Assembly (NCBI RefSeq): GCF_030758455.1
Contig: NZ_CP132353.1
Location: forward strand, 2,976,001-3,040,000
Direction of reading: 5' to 3'
From: Erwinia pyri
GTDB lineage: Bacteria > Pseudomonadota > Gammaproteobacteria > Enterobacterales > Enterobacteriaceae
DNA: 64,000 nt
Positions 44,295 through 52,786 of this stretch are shown here, one piece after another. The notes beneath the pieces were generated by a model, which was not told the origin of the DNA, ran no database searches, and worked only from the letters and a program-made list of their open reading frames with translations. A program made the translations under genes and the position numbers. How positions within the stretch are numbered: position 1 is the first letter of the stretch; each line of letters begins with the position of its first letter.

Positions 44295-45253
44295 TCCTTC
44301 TCCCCCAACTCTTTATTCTGATGCTTGTGGAACCAGATAATCGGCAGGATCAAAATCAGCAAAATAATAACTGCCAGCGCAGAGGCCACCGGCCAGTCAC
44401 GGTTATTAAAGAATTCCTGCCAGAGCACGCGACCAATCATGATGCTGTCCGGACCGCCTAACAGCTCCGGGATCACATATTCGCCGACCGCCGGAATAAA
44501 GACCAGCATGGAGCCTGCGATAATGCCGCCTTTGGTCAGCGGCACGATAACGCTGAAGAACGTTTTCAGCGGGCGCGCGCCCAGATCAAGAGAAGCTTCC
44601 ACCAGTGAATAGTCGATGCGGGTTAATGCTGTGTATATCGGCAGCACCATAAACGGCAGATAGCAGTAAACAATGCCTATATAGACCGCCAGATTGGTGT
44701 AGAGGATCGCCACAGGATGATCGATAACGCCGGTCCAGATCAGGAAGCGATTAAGAATGCCGTTATCATTCAGGATCCCCATCCAGGCATAGACGCGCAC
44801 CAGAAAAGAGGTCCAGGAAGGCAGGATCACCAATAACAATAAAATATTACGCGTTGAGGGCGAACTGTGCGCTACTGCCCAGGCAAGCGGATAACCTATC
44901 AGCAGACAGATAATTGTCGAGATCGCCGCCACCTGCAGGGAGTGCAGATAAGCGTCAACGTAGAGCGGATCGTCAGTCAGCGTGATGTAGTTGCCCAGAT
45001 TCATCACCATCGTCAGCTGCCCGTCTGCCCAGGTCACCAGATCGGTATAGGGCGGAATAGCGCGGGCAATATCCGCAAAGCTGATTTTCAGTACGATCAA
45101 AAAGGGCAGCAGGAACAGCAGGATCAGCCACAGATAAGGCAGTGCGATAACCAGCTTACGCCCCTGCTTCATCTGTAACTTGCCCAGAAACAGGCTGAAC
45201 ACGCCTGATTTGCGGGTTGGCGGCTCGCTGGCGCCTGAAGAATGTTGACTCAT
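44291..45253 (-). CDS. potH: Putrescine ABC transporter permease PotH
   Basis: Partner permease of PotI, 320 residues (E. coli 317). EAA loop VEASLDLGARPLKTFFSVIV. A hydrophilic N-terminal stretch of about 30 residues precedes the first span. 10 nt after potG, overlapping potI. Confidence 0.96.
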   Translation of the reverse strand: MSQHSSGASEPPTRKSGVFSLFLGKLQMKQGRKLVIALPYLWLILLFLLPFLIVLKISFADIARAIPPYTDLVTWADGQLTMVMNLGNYITLTDDPLYVDAYLHSLQVAAISTIICLLIGYPLAWAVAHSSPSTRNILLLLVILPSWTSFLVRVYAWMGILNDNGILNRFLIWTGVIDHPVAILYTNLAVYIGIVYCYLPFMVLPIYTALTRIDYSLVEASLDLGARPLKTFFSVIVPLTKGGIIAGSMLVFIPAVGEYVIPELLGGPDSIMIGRVLWQEFFNNRDWPVASALAVIILLILILPIIWFHKHQNKELGEKE

Positions 45254-45263
45254 AACTCCCCCA

Positions 45264-46403
45264 CTAAACCGTCAGAACCACGCAGCTGTCCGCTTCCCAG
45301 CAGAGATGGATTTCATCTCCCCAGGTCGGCATGCCCTTGCGAAAGCGCCAGCTATTTTGCAACTGGGCACTGATCATCTGGCCGCTGTGCAGCCGCACAT
45401 GATAGATGGAAAGGTCGCCCAGATAGGCGATATGCACCACTTCACCTACCGCAAAGTTACAGCCATCCGCAGGCACTTCCTCGCACAGCATTACTTTTTC
45501 CGGCCGCAGGGCAACGTGTACCGGCACGCCATCCATCACCGAAGCGTCAGAATCGACCTTCAGAGGATGAATCAGCCCCGGACTGGCGATCACCAGTCCG
45601 TCAGCCTGACGTTCGCGCAGCACCCCTTCGAACAGATTAACTGAACCGATAAACTCCGCGCTGTAACGGGTAGTCGGATGCTCGTAAATCTCCTCTGGCT
45701 CGCCAATCTGCACGAATTTGCCCCGGTTCATAATGGCAATGCGTCCGGCCATCGTCATCGCTTCTTCCTGATCGTGCGTTACCATTACGCAGGTTGCGCC
45801 CACGCGCTCAAGAATATCGACCACTTCCAGCTGCATCCTGTCGCGCAGTTTTTTATCCAGCGCGCCCATGGGTTCATCAAGCAGCAGTAGTTTTGGCCGT
45901 TTAGCCAGACTGCGGGCCAGCGCCACGCGCTGCCGCTGTCCACCGGAAAGCTGATGCGGCTTGCGTTTGGCATACTCCTGCATGTGCACCAGCGTCAGCA
46001 TCTCTGCCACGCGGCTGGCGATCTCATTTTTCGGCAGGCGATCCTGCTTCAGGCCAAAGGCGATATTCTGCTCCACCGTCATGTGGGGGAACAGCGCATA
46101 GGACTGAAACATCATATTGATCGGTCGCTGATAAGGCGGCACGTGAGAAAGATCCTGACCATCAAGCATGATCTGCCCGGACGTCGGCGGCTCAAACCCT
46201 GCCAGCATGCGCAGCAGCGTCGACTTTCCGCAGCCGGAGGCCCCCAGCAGGGCAAAAATTTCGCCTTTGTAAATCGTCAGATTGACATCATCAACCGCAT
46301 GCTGACCATCAAAGGACTTGGTCAGGTTGCGGATCTCAAGCAGCGGCGTCAGGGCTTTGCCAGCTTTTTGTTGCGGACGGGCGGTTGCGTCGTTCACTAC
46401 CAT
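45264..46403 (-). CDS. potG: Putrescine ABC transporter ATP-binding protein PotG
   Basis: ATPase driving putrescine uptake, 379 residues (E. coli 377). Walker A GASGCGKST, signature LSGGQRQRVALARSLA, Walker B LLLLDEPMGALD, and a C-terminal TOBE regulatory domain from about residue 290. ATG at 46403 follows GGAGAGTA. Separated from potF by 114 nt with a hairpin. Confidence 0.96.
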   Translation of the reverse strand: MVVNDATARPQQKAGKALTPLLEIRNLTKSFDGQHAVDDVNLTIYKGEIFALLGASGCGKSTLLRMLAGFEPPTSGQIMLDGQDLSHVPPYQRPINMMFQSYALFPHMTVEQNIAFGLKQDRLPKNEIASRVAEMLTLVHMQEYAKRKPHQLSGGQRQRVALARSLAKRPKLLLLDEPMGALDKKLRDRMQLEVVDILERVGATCVMVTHDQEEAMTMAGRIAIMNRGKFVQIGEPEEIYEHPTTRYSAEFIGSVNLFEGVLRERQADGLVIASPGLIHPLKVDSDASVMDGVPVHVALRPEKVMLCEEVPADGCNFAVGEVVHIAYLGDLSIYHVRLHSGQMISAQLQNSWRFRKGMPTWGDEIHLCWEADSCVVLTV

Positions 46404-46450
46404 TACTCTCCGGCGCTTAACGGAATATGGCTACCAGGCCATATAAAAGA

Positions 46451-46480
46451 CAAAACAGAGGCCGGGGAAAGCGCCTCTGT
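46451..46480 (-). terminator. potF-potG intercistronic attenuator
   Basis: ACAGAGGC / GCCTCTGT 8-bp stem followed on the minus strand by TTTTGT, 37 nt after potF. A partial terminator here would leave more binding protein (PotF) than membrane complex, common in ABC importers. Confidence 0.65.
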
Positions 46481-46517
46481 TGCTTAATCAAAAATGAGTC
46501 GGACTCACTTTTGTCAG

Positions 46518-47627
46518 TTACTTACCACTTTTAACTTTAGTCCATGCACGCGTACGCACACGGTCAAGTTTTGGATCCTGCACTTTCAATACGAACAGCT
46601 TCGCCATGGTGTCAGGCGTAGGGAAAATGCCCGGATTGTTGCGGACGCTTTCTTCAATCAGCGGCACTGAAGCCTTGTTGCCGTTAGCGTAGAACACCTT
46701 ATTTGAGACGTCAGCGATGACCTTTGGCTCCATCATATAGTTGAGGAACTGATAGGCCGCATCGAGGTTTTTGGCATCTTTAGGGATGGCGAACATATCA
46801 AAGAAGGCCAGCGCGCCCTCTTTAGGAATGCTGTAGGCAATGTCCACGCCGTTCTTCGCTTCCACCGCACGGTTTTTCGCCTGCAGAATGTCGCCTGCCC
46901 AGCCGATAGCGACACAGGTATTGCCGTTCGCCAGATCGTTAATGTACTGAGAGGAGTGGAAATAACGAATGCTTGGACGCAGTTTCAGCAGCAGTTCGGT
47001 GGCCGCGCCAGAGTAATCCTTGGGATCGGAACTGTTGGGATCTTTGCCCAGATAGTTCAGGACGGTGGCAAAGATCTCTTCAGGTGCATCCAGGAAAGAG
47101 ACGCCGCAGCTTTTCAGCTTCTCAAGGTTTTCTGGCTTCAGCACCAGATCCCAGCTGTCTACCGGGGCATCTTTGCCCAGCGCCGCTTTCACTTTTTCAA
47201 CGTTATAGCCGATGCCGGTGGTCGCCCACAGATAAGGGATGGCGTATTTGTTGCCCGGATCGTGCTGGTCCAGCTTTTTCAGCAGGTCCGGATCCAGATT
47301 TTTGTAATTTGGCAGCTTGCTCTTATCAAGCGGCTGGAAGACGCCAGACTGTAACTGACGCGCCAGGAAGCTGGAGGAAGGCACTACCACGTCGTAGCCC
47401 GTGCTCCCGGCCATCAGTTTGCCTTCCAGCACCTCATTGGAGTCAAACACGTCGTAGACTACTTTGATACCGGTTTGTTTTTCGAAATTCGGTACGGTAT
47501 CCGGGGAAATATAGTCTGACCAGTTATAGACGTGCAGCGTCTTATCAGCAGCACTTGCGCCAGCGGAAACCGCCATCAACACGCCAGCAACCACACCTGA
47601 TAACCATTTCTTACGAAGGGCTCTCAT
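46518..47627 (-). CDS. potF: Putrescine-binding periplasmic protein PotF
   Basis: Periplasmic receptor for putrescine, 369 residues (E. coli 370). Signal peptide cut after ASA at about residue 26. [25 protein letters not shown] and [11 protein letters not shown] hold ligand-pocket Trp, Ser, Tyr and Asp residues. AGGAGG lies directly against the ATG at 47636, so translation more likely begins at 47627, 9 nt after it. First gene of potFGHI, with an ARG box 79 nt upstream. Confidence 0.96.
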   Translation of the reverse strand: MRALRKKWLSGVVAGVLMAVSAGASAADKTLHVYNWSDYISPDTVPNFEKQTGIKVVYDVFDSNEVLEGKLMAGSTGYDVVVPSSSFLARQLQSGVFQPLDKSKLPNYKNLDPDLLKKLDQHDPGNKYAIPYLWATTGIGYNVEKVKAALGKDAPVDSWDLVLKPENLEKLKSCGVSFLDAPEEIFATVLNYLGKDPNSSDPKDYSGAATELLLKLRPSIRYFHSSQYINDLANGNTCVAIGWAGDILQAKNRAVEAKNGVDIAYSIPKEGALAFFDMFAIPKDAKNLDAAYQFLNYMMEPKVIADVSNKVFYANGNKASVPLIEESVRNNPGIFPTPDTMAKLFVLKVQDPKLDRVRTRAWTKVKSGK

Positions 47628-47705
47628 GTTTTCCATCCTCCTGAACAGGGATAATTACAGCCTGAGGCACAAGCTACTTACAGCTGACCTTTTCAGGCTC
47701 TACAA

Positions 47706-47719
47706 TGAATGATTATTCA
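47706..47719 (-). promoter_or_regulatory. Perfect ARG box upstream of potF
   Basis: TGAATGATTATTCA fits the ArgR consensus TGAAT-N4-ATTCA at every position, with an A/T-rich centre. It lies 79-92 nt before the potF start, in the likely promoter. A second adjacent box, usual for strong ArgR operators, is not clear. It predicts arginine-dependent repression of putrescine uptake. Confidence 0.6.
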
Positions 47720-48003
47720 GTGCGCTGTTAAATAGAAAAAACCTATACCTGTAGCGACGTTGCACGCGAAATGCAGCTTCGCAAGAATAGCCGCACTCCT
47801 CCCCCCAGGCCAGCCCCCGGCGTAAAAAACGCCTTTTATCGATTTTTAATGCACGTTTCCTCTCTGTGATAGGGCAAAGATGGCACAAACGGCGACAGAT
47901 ATCCGGCATTCAGGGCATAAACCAGCATAAATGCGCGTAGCAAAGCGGAGGGAGGTGCTGAAAATAGCAACAGTTAAACGTGAATGAATATTTTAACGGC
48001 GGG

Positions 48004-48037
48004 AAAAAAGAGGAATGGGCTAATCAGCGATTAACCC
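48004..48037 (-). terminator. ybjN terminator
   Basis: On the minus strand GGGTTAATC-GCT-GATTAGCCC (one G-U pair) is followed after 7 nt by TTTTTT. Located 10 nt past the ybjN stop. Confidence 0.6.
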
Positions 48038-48046
48038 AGCAGCGCT

Positions 48047-48526
48047 TTAATGCAGCAATGAGTGGGTAGAGACGATTTCCGTGCGATCTTCTTCTTCGCC
48101 GGGGACCAGTAGCTGGTTAGCAAACGCTTCCAACACCACCATTGAAACCTGCTCTTCACTCTGCTTCATAAAATGCACAAACTGCCCGAAGGTTACCCCG
48201 GCAGAGACGCTCAGCGACTGACACACAATCAGCTTTGGCAGATTATCATCCTGGATATCCAGGAAAGCTTTCACCGTTAACGAGCTGGCATTGATTTGCG
48301 ATAAATCGCCAACTAACGGGATAAGCGCAGTGGGTTTGACCTCAGCCAGGGCTGAGAACAAGAGAACGTTATCGACCAAATCCAGCTTGGCATCAAACAC
48401 ACCGTCGAAATTTTGCATATGCGGCAGATGAAGGGCCTGACAAGAGTCACACTCAAACCAGGTGATGCTTTGCTGATCCAGCCAACGTCGTATTACGTCA
48501 ATATCTGGAACGACGAGTGAATCCAT
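48047..48526 (-). CDS. ybjN: YbjN family sensory-transduction-like regulator
   Basis: 159 residues (E. coli 158). T3SS-chaperone-like fold; overexpression in E. coli affects motility and biofilm, but the mechanism is unknown. Core CQALHLPHMQNFDGVFDAK is highly conserved. Start ATG at 48526 (MDSLVVPDID) chosen by homology; the open frame to 48586 is not supported. Between rimK and potF, as in E. coli. Confidence 0.93.
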   Translation of the reverse strand: MDSLVVPDIDVIRRWLDQQSITWFECDSCQALHLPHMQNFDGVFDAKLDLVDNVLLFSALAEVKPTALIPLVGDLSQINASSLTVKAFLDIQDDNLPKLIVCQSLSVSAGVTFGQFVHFMKQSEEQVSMVVLEAFANQLLVPGEEEDRTEIVSTHSLLH

Positions 48527-48614
48527 GTAGTTTATTTCTCTTACCGCCTTAAAATTGCGCCCTAGCTTACGGAAAATCCCTGCCAAATACCACGATGGCG
48601 AAAGAAATATGCCT

Positions 48615-49517
48615 TCAGCCGCCGGTTTTCAGACTGAAGCCGGGGCGAGCCTGTTGTTCAATCCAGGCGATCATCATCGCCGCAATATCGAGTCCGGTAG
48701 TCTTTTCAATCCCTTCCAGGCCTGGCGAAGCATTTACCTCCATCACCAGCGGGCCGCGTTTTGCCCGCAGGATATCCACACCGGCAATATCCAGACCCAG
48801 CGTGGCGGCAGCCGCAATCGCCATCTCCCGTTCGCGCTCCGTGATCTCCACACTGCGGGCTTTGCCTCCGCGATGCAGATTAGAGCGGAAATCGCCCTCT
48901 TTGGCCTCGCGCTCAATAGAAGCGACCACTTCCCCACCGATCACCAGACAGCGGATATCCTTTCCCTGCGCTTCCTTAATGAATTCCTGCACCAGGATAT
49001 GCGCATTCAACCCGCGAAAGGCGTCTATCACGCTCTCCGCAGCCTGGCGCGTCTCCGCCAGCACCACGCCAATCCCCTGCGTCCCCTCCACCAGCTTGAC
49101 CACCAGCGGGGCGCCGCCCACCATTTTAATCAGGTCACTGGTATCGTCCGGTGAATGGGCAAAACCGGTTACCGGCATATCAATCCCCTGCCGCGCCAGC
49201 AGTTGCAGCGAGCGTAACTTGTCACGGGCGCGGGTAATGGCTACCGACTCATTCAACGGATAACTGCCGCACACCTCAAACTGGCGCAGCACGGCCGTGC
49301 CGTAAAAGGTGATGGCGGAGCCTATGCGTGGGATCACCGCATCGAAATGCTCCAGCTGCTTACCACGGTAGTGAATAGCCGATGAACCGGGATTAATGGT
49401 CATATAACATGAGAGCGGATCGATCACTTCAACGCTGTGGCCGCGCGAGCGCGCGACCTCAAACAGACGCTTGCAGGAATAAAGTGAGCCATCACGGGAA
49501 AGAATCGCAATTTTCAC
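48615..49517 (-). CDS. rimK: Ribosomal protein S6--L-glutamate ligase RimK
   Basis: ATP-grasp ligase that adds glutamates to the C-terminus of S6 and can make poly-alpha-glutamate. 300 residues as in E. coli. [20 protein letters not shown] and [15 protein letters not shown] are ATP-grasp core, [13 protein letters not shown] the metal site. Start codon GTG at 49517, 18 nt after nfsA, so likely in the ybjC-nfsA-rimK operon. Confidence 0.96.
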   Translation of the reverse strand: MKIAILSRDGSLYSCKRLFEVARSRGHSVEVIDPLSCYMTINPGSSAIHYRGKQLEHFDAVIPRIGSAITFYGTAVLRQFEVCGSYPLNESVAITRARDKLRSLQLLARQGIDMPVTGFAHSPDDTSDLIKMVGGAPLVVKLVEGTQGIGVVLAETRQAAESVIDAFRGLNAHILVQEFIKEAQGKDIRCLVIGGEVVASIEREAKEGDFRSNLHRGGKARSVEITEREREMAIAAAATLGLDIAGVDILRAKRGPLVMEVNASPGLEGIEKTTGLDIAAMMIAWIEQQARPGFSLKTGG

Positions 49518-49535
49518 CAGCTGCCTCCGCAGAGC

Positions 49536-50258
49536 TTAACGCGTTGCCCAACCCTGTTTATGCAGGTAATCCAGCATAAATGGACGACTCTCTTTGAGCA
49601 GCGTTTTCTGAATGTGCTCACTCCAGCTTTCCCGACGCGTGTTATTGCCTCGCGACAGGTAGTAGGCTTCATGTTCGGCATCATATTCAGCCAGCACCTG
49701 CCGATCGATCGGCTGATAGTGGTTTTCATGTACCAGCATGGCAGTTGGCATACGCGGTTTCAGCTCTGGCGACTGTTCTGGCCAGCCGAGGCAAAGGCCA
49801 AAGAGCGGCAGAACAAATTTAGGCAGGCCCAGCAGCTCGGTAACTTCTGCAATGCTGTTGCGGATACCGCCAATGTATACCCCGCCCAGTCCTAAGGACT
49901 CGGCGGCAGTCATCGCATTCTGTCCCATCAGTGCCGTATCCACGCAGCCCAGCAGCAGCTGCTCCGCCAGCCCCAACTGCGCTTCCGGATAGATTTGCTG
50001 GTGGCGATTGAAATCGGCGCAAAATACCCAAAATTCTGCGGCGGTACCGACATACTTTTGTCCACCTGTCAGACCAACCAGTTTTTCGCGCAGCGTCTTA
50101 TCGGTAATGCGGATAATTGACGAGCACTGCAAAAAGCTGGAGCTGGAAGCGGACTGGGCAGCGGCCAGAATGGCTTCACGCTGTGCATCATCAATCTGCT
50201 TATCAGTAAAGGCCCGAATAGAGCGGTGCGAGCACAAAAGCTCAATGGTCGGCGTCAT
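49536..50258 (-). CDS. nfsA: Oxygen-insensitive NADPH nitroreductase NfsA
   Basis: FMN-dependent major nitroreductase, 240 residues as in E. coli. N-terminal HRSIRAFTDKQI and ASSSSFLQCSSIIRI bind FMN. AGGAGA lies 5 nt before the ATG at 50258, which overlaps the ybjC end by 17 nt. In E. coli SoxS activates the shared promoter. Confidence 0.96.
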   Translation of the reverse strand: MTPTIELLCSHRSIRAFTDKQIDDAQREAILAAAQSASSSSFLQCSSIIRITDKTLREKLVGLTGGQKYVGTAAEFWVFCADFNRHQQIYPEAQLGLAEQLLLGCVDTALMGQNAMTAAESLGLGGVYIGGIRNSIAEVTELLGLPKFVLPLFGLCLGWPEQSPELKPRMPTAMLVHENHYQPIDRQVLAEYDAEHEAYYLSRGNNTRRESWSEHIQKTLLKESRPFMLDYLHKQGWATR

Positions 50259-50520
50259 GCTTATCTCCTGGGGGGGTGTCACGCTTTGCGTTAAAAAGTT
50301 CCGGGGCCATCGCTTTTGCCGTACGCCACATCATGACGATTGCCGCAGGAAGCATGAACGCAATACCTGCAAAAATCATCACTGTTGCGGCGAACGGTCC
50401 GGAAAAAGGTGCTGGCAAGGGTAGCATTTGATGCAGCGTGAAGTAAGAGAGAACCAGCAATAATCCCCCAACGGCCTCCATGACCAGCACGGGTTTGGGT
50501 AATCGACTAAAAGCACGCAT
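50242..50520 (-). CDS. ybjC: Small inner-membrane protein YbjC
   Basis: 92 residues (E. coli 95), DUF1418-type, two membrane spans at about residues 12-30 and 42-65, function unknown. First gene of ybjC-nfsA-rimK, overlapping nfsA; divergent from grxA. Confidence 0.88.
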   Translation of the reverse strand: MRAFSRLPKPVLVMEAVGGLLLVLSYFTLHQMLPLPAPFSGPFAATVMIFAGIAFMLPAAIVMMWRTAKAMAPELFNAKRDTPPGDKHDADH

Positions 50521-50677
50521 GGCGTATCTCCTTACACAGGGTTGTACTACCCTGCCTGCCGTTATTAAAGCCTACCTTGACGATCTCTGCATAGTCTGGA
50601 CGAATCAGATCAACAGGTAATTCCTTCTTCCTTTCGCCGGGAGATGCGGGCATGATAATCGCCATTAACAGATAAGT

Positions 50678-50693
50678 TGTGATGTATATCACA
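50678..50693. promoter_or_regulatory. Palindromic CRP-type site between ybjC and grxA
   Basis: TGTGATGTATATCACA is a perfect match to the CRP core TGTGA-N6-TCACA. It is centred 35.5 nt before the grxA ATG and 165 nt from ybjC. It overlaps a TATATC that could be the grxA -10, so binding could repress grxA, or activate leftward transcription. Confidence 0.55.
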
Positions 50694-50720
50694 CTAATTT
50701 TGACTTTTGAGGAGAAACCT

Positions 50721-50984
50721 ATGTTTGCAGTGATTTTTGGACGTCCTGGCTGTCCTTATTGTGTCCGTGCAAAAGAGCTGGCTGAGAAGCTGACCGCAGA
50801 GCGTGAAGATTTCAACTTCCGTTATATCGACATCCACGCTGAAGGCATCACTAAAGCGGATCTGGAAAAAACCGTCGGTAAGCCGGTTGAAACCGTGCCA
50901 CAGATTTTCCTCGATCAGAACCACATTGGTGGCTGCACTGATTTTGAAGCTTACGCCAAAGAGAATCTGGGTCTGTTCCAGTAA
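50721..50984 (+). CDS. grxA: Glutaredoxin 1
   Basis: GSH-dependent disulfide reductase, 87 residues (E. coli 85). Active site CPYC at Cys11/Cys14, cis-proline in ETVPQIFLD. The glutathione-site motif is GGCTDF where E. coli GrxA has GGYTDF, adding a third cysteine as in Grx3-type proteins. GAGGAGA precedes the ATG at 50721. OxyR control is known in E. coli; no certain OxyR site was assigned here. Confidence 0.96.
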   Translation: MFAVIFGRPGCPYCVRAKELAEKLTAEREDFNFRYIDIHAEGITKADLEKTVGKPVETVPQIFLDQNHIGGCTDFEAYAKENLGLFQ

Positions 50985-51031
50985 TCTTTCCTTAAATCAC
51001 CCTCTTCCTCAGGAACCGGTGATTTACGCGT

Positions 51032-51062
51032 AAAAAAGGCCGATTAAAATCGGCCTTTTTTT
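51032..51062. terminator. Bidirectional terminator, grxA/ybjM
   Basis: AAAAAAGGCCGAT / ATCGGCCTTTTTTT around loop TAAA. Flanked by A and T runs and shared by convergent grxA and ybjM. Confidence 0.93.
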
Positions 51063-51074
51063 CGTCTGCAGTTT

Positions 51075-51449
51075 TCAGGATTGCTCTTCATGACCCAGTA
51101 ACGTCCGGGAAAGCATAACCACTAAGGCGCCGGAGCCGCACCAGAAAGCAGCGCTGGTGGTAAAAGCGAACTCCTGCAGCAGAGACCCGCGCGCAGCAAG
51201 GGAAAAATGCAGAGCTATCAGCACAACCGGCGTCGCTAAAAAAGCCCCTGCGAGGGCAACCGTTAACGGCGCTTCTTTTGAAGTGAGAGCCGCAATTGCG
51301 CCGGGCACGACAAATATAAGCAGGCCCAAACGGGGTTCAGAGTGAATAAGAGTCTCTACATTCATTTCAAACCGCACGGCTACAAACACGAGGCAGTAAA
51401 GGACAAAACAGACGATAACGCCTGTCCAGGTCATCCCTTTAAATACCAT
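51075..51449 (-). CDS. ybjM: Inner-membrane protein YbjM
   Basis: 124 residues (E. coli 125), four predicted spans; function unknown. TTSAAFWCGSGALVVM resembles the E. coli segment with SAVFWCALGAL. GGGAGAAG precedes the ATG at 51449. Convergent with grxA, as in E. coli. ybjL, next in E. coli, is absent. Confidence 0.85.
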   Translation of the reverse strand: MVFKGMTWTGVIVCFVLYCLVFVAVRFEMNVETLIHSEPRLGLLIFVVPGAIAALTSKEAPLTVALAGAFLATPVVLIALHFSLAARGSLLQEFAFTTSAAFWCGSGALVVMLSRTLLGHEEQS

Positions 51450-51846
51450 AGGATCTTCTCCCGGCTAGGTAATTTCGGATAAAACTTAAAGTCGCCGTGA
51501 CAAATGTTGCGGCTATTACTGGCTGAAAAGAATGAAATGGTGTCCAGCGGCGCTGGCATTAGGCTGTAATTCGTGGAAATTCCTGAATATTGCCGCTGCT
51601 CTGCTGACAGCAAGGTCAATATAAAATAAAAAACGAAGTAGTTCAACATGTTACTGGTAAACAGGAGGTTACATCAGGCTAAAAAAAGTCGCATTTTTGT
51701 TAAATCCAAAAAACAATCTGTTTATCTCAGCGCGTTTCCCTGACGTAACCCCGCGTTTTCTAAGAAATCTCCTAACCTCCAGAATCCCGCCTGTGCAACG
51801 TAATTTTTACTCCTCTAAATGAAAAAAAAATATTTCTACTGTTATC
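51450..51846. other. Gap between ybjM and the rybB promoter
   Basis: About 400 bp, AT-rich towards 51800. No frame with a ribosome site or recognisable protein, and no strong hairpins seen. In E. coli ybjL occupies this interval. Confidence 0.5.
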
Positions 51847-51874
51847 AGAACTTTTGAATTTGGCCGGAGTCATA
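51847..51874 (+). promoter_or_regulatory. Sigma-E promoter of rybB
   Basis: AGAACTT at 51847-51853, a 16-nt spacer after GAACTT, and TCATA at 51870-51874, six bases before the RNA start. This is close to the sigma-E consensus GGAACTT-N15/16-TCTRA and fits the known sigma-E dependence of RybB. Confidence 0.85.
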
Positions 51875-51880
51875 ATTAGT

Positions 51881-51947
51881 GCCACTGCTTTTCTTTGAAA
51901 TCCCTAAATTGTGGAGCCCGTTAATCTGATGATTAGCGGGTTTTTTT
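51881..51947 (+). ncRNA. rybB: Small RNA RybB
   Basis: Hfq-dependent, envelope-stress-induced sRNA that destabilises many outer-membrane protein mRNAs. The 5' seed GCCACTGCTTTTCTTTGA is identical to E. coli RybB, and TTGTGGAGCCC follows in the same place. The 3' end is a strong terminator, CCCGTTAATC-TGAT-GATTAGCGGG and seven Ts (51917-51947). About 67 nt long, against 79-80 in E. coli because the terminator loop is shorter. Location beside ybjM agrees with E. coli. Confidence 0.93.
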
Positions 51948-52046
51948 ATTGCTGCTTTCTAAGAATTATCGCAACGCCCTTCTCTTAATGTTTCCTTAAT
52001 CCCCTTTCCGCACCATAGCACCTCCTCTTCTTAATCACTGACTGTC

Positions 52047-52784
52047 ATGAAATCACCATCCATTCTTAACAGAAGCACAACCGCCAGCGTAATTAGGAAC
52101 GAAGCTATTTATCTTCTTCCTGCCCGCTTCTATCTTATCCAGCTGATCTTGCTGGGGGTAACAGGGCTGATTTTCACCTGGATTTCCCGCCATGAAGCTT
52201 GGGATCTCGCTCTGACACGGGTGTGGTTTGACCCCGTGACGCAGCAATTCCCCTGGAAAGATAATCGCTGGCTGGATCTGATCAATCACCGTTTGTTAAA
52301 GGACCTGGTGATCGCCGCTGCGGCAGTTGCTCTGGTAACCGGCCTTATCAAGCGCAATGGCCGTTTAGTGCTGCTCACCGTGCTGATTGGCGTAGGCCCG
52401 CTGGTGGTCGGCATTCTGAAAGCGAGCAGCGCGCACTCCTGCCCGTGGGATCTGATGGAATTTGGCGGCAAAGCTGTCTCATTTCCGCTCTTTTCCGCCA
52501 TACCCGTCGACAGCGGGCCGGGCAGGTGCTTTCCGGGCGGTCATGCATCAAGCGGGTTTGGGATAATGGCGCTCTTTTTCTGGTACTGGCCCCGTCGCCC
52601 TCTGCTGGCCTGGGGCTGCTTTGCGCTTGGAGTGACGCTGGGCATGGTGATGGGCTATGGCCAGTTGATGCGCGGAGCGCATTTCCTTTCACACAATTTA
52701 TGGGCTGGCTGGTGGGTTTGGCTGAGCCAATGTTTAACTTTCGGGTGCGTTTCGTACCTGGTGAATAAGACGAGGAAGATGTAA
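52047..52784 (+). CDS. PAP2-superfamily membrane phosphatase
   Basis: 245 residues with about five or six spans. The three phosphatase motifs are variant but present: KASSAHSCPWDL (Lys125-Pro133), CFPGGHASS (His166) and MRGAHFLSHNLW (Arg209, His216). The HSCPWD variant is typical of a PAP2 subgroup lacking a firm substrate; lipid phosphate or undecaprenyl-pyrophosphate is likely. Two nt upstream of ybjG, so probably one transcript. No named E. coli orthologue recognised at this locus. Confidence 0.85.
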   Translation: MKSPSILNRSTTASVIRNEAIYLLPARFYLIQLILLGVTGLIFTWISRHEAWDLALTRVWFDPVTQQFPWKDNRWLDLINHRLLKDLVIAAAAVALVTGLIKRNGRLVLLTVLIGVGPLVVGILKASSAHSCPWDLMEFGGKAVSFPLFSAIPVDSGPGRCFPGGHASSGFGIMALFFWYWPRRPLLAWGCFALGVTLGMVMGYGQLMRGAHFLSHNLWAGWWVWLSQCLTFGCVSYLVNKTRKM

Positions 52785-52786
52785 AT

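Larger units (their letters stand above)
47628..48046 (-). other. Region between ybjN and potF
   Basis: 419 bp. Contains the potF leader and promoter area, the ARG box at 47706-47719 and the ybjN terminator at 48004-48037. The rest, 47730-48000, shows no convincing gene or repeat. Confidence 0.5.

Noticed and set aside
50640..50677. OxyR site before grxA
   Set aside because: ATAATCGCCATTAACAGATA has some spacing likeness to an OxyR site, but too few conserved positions to call it by eye.
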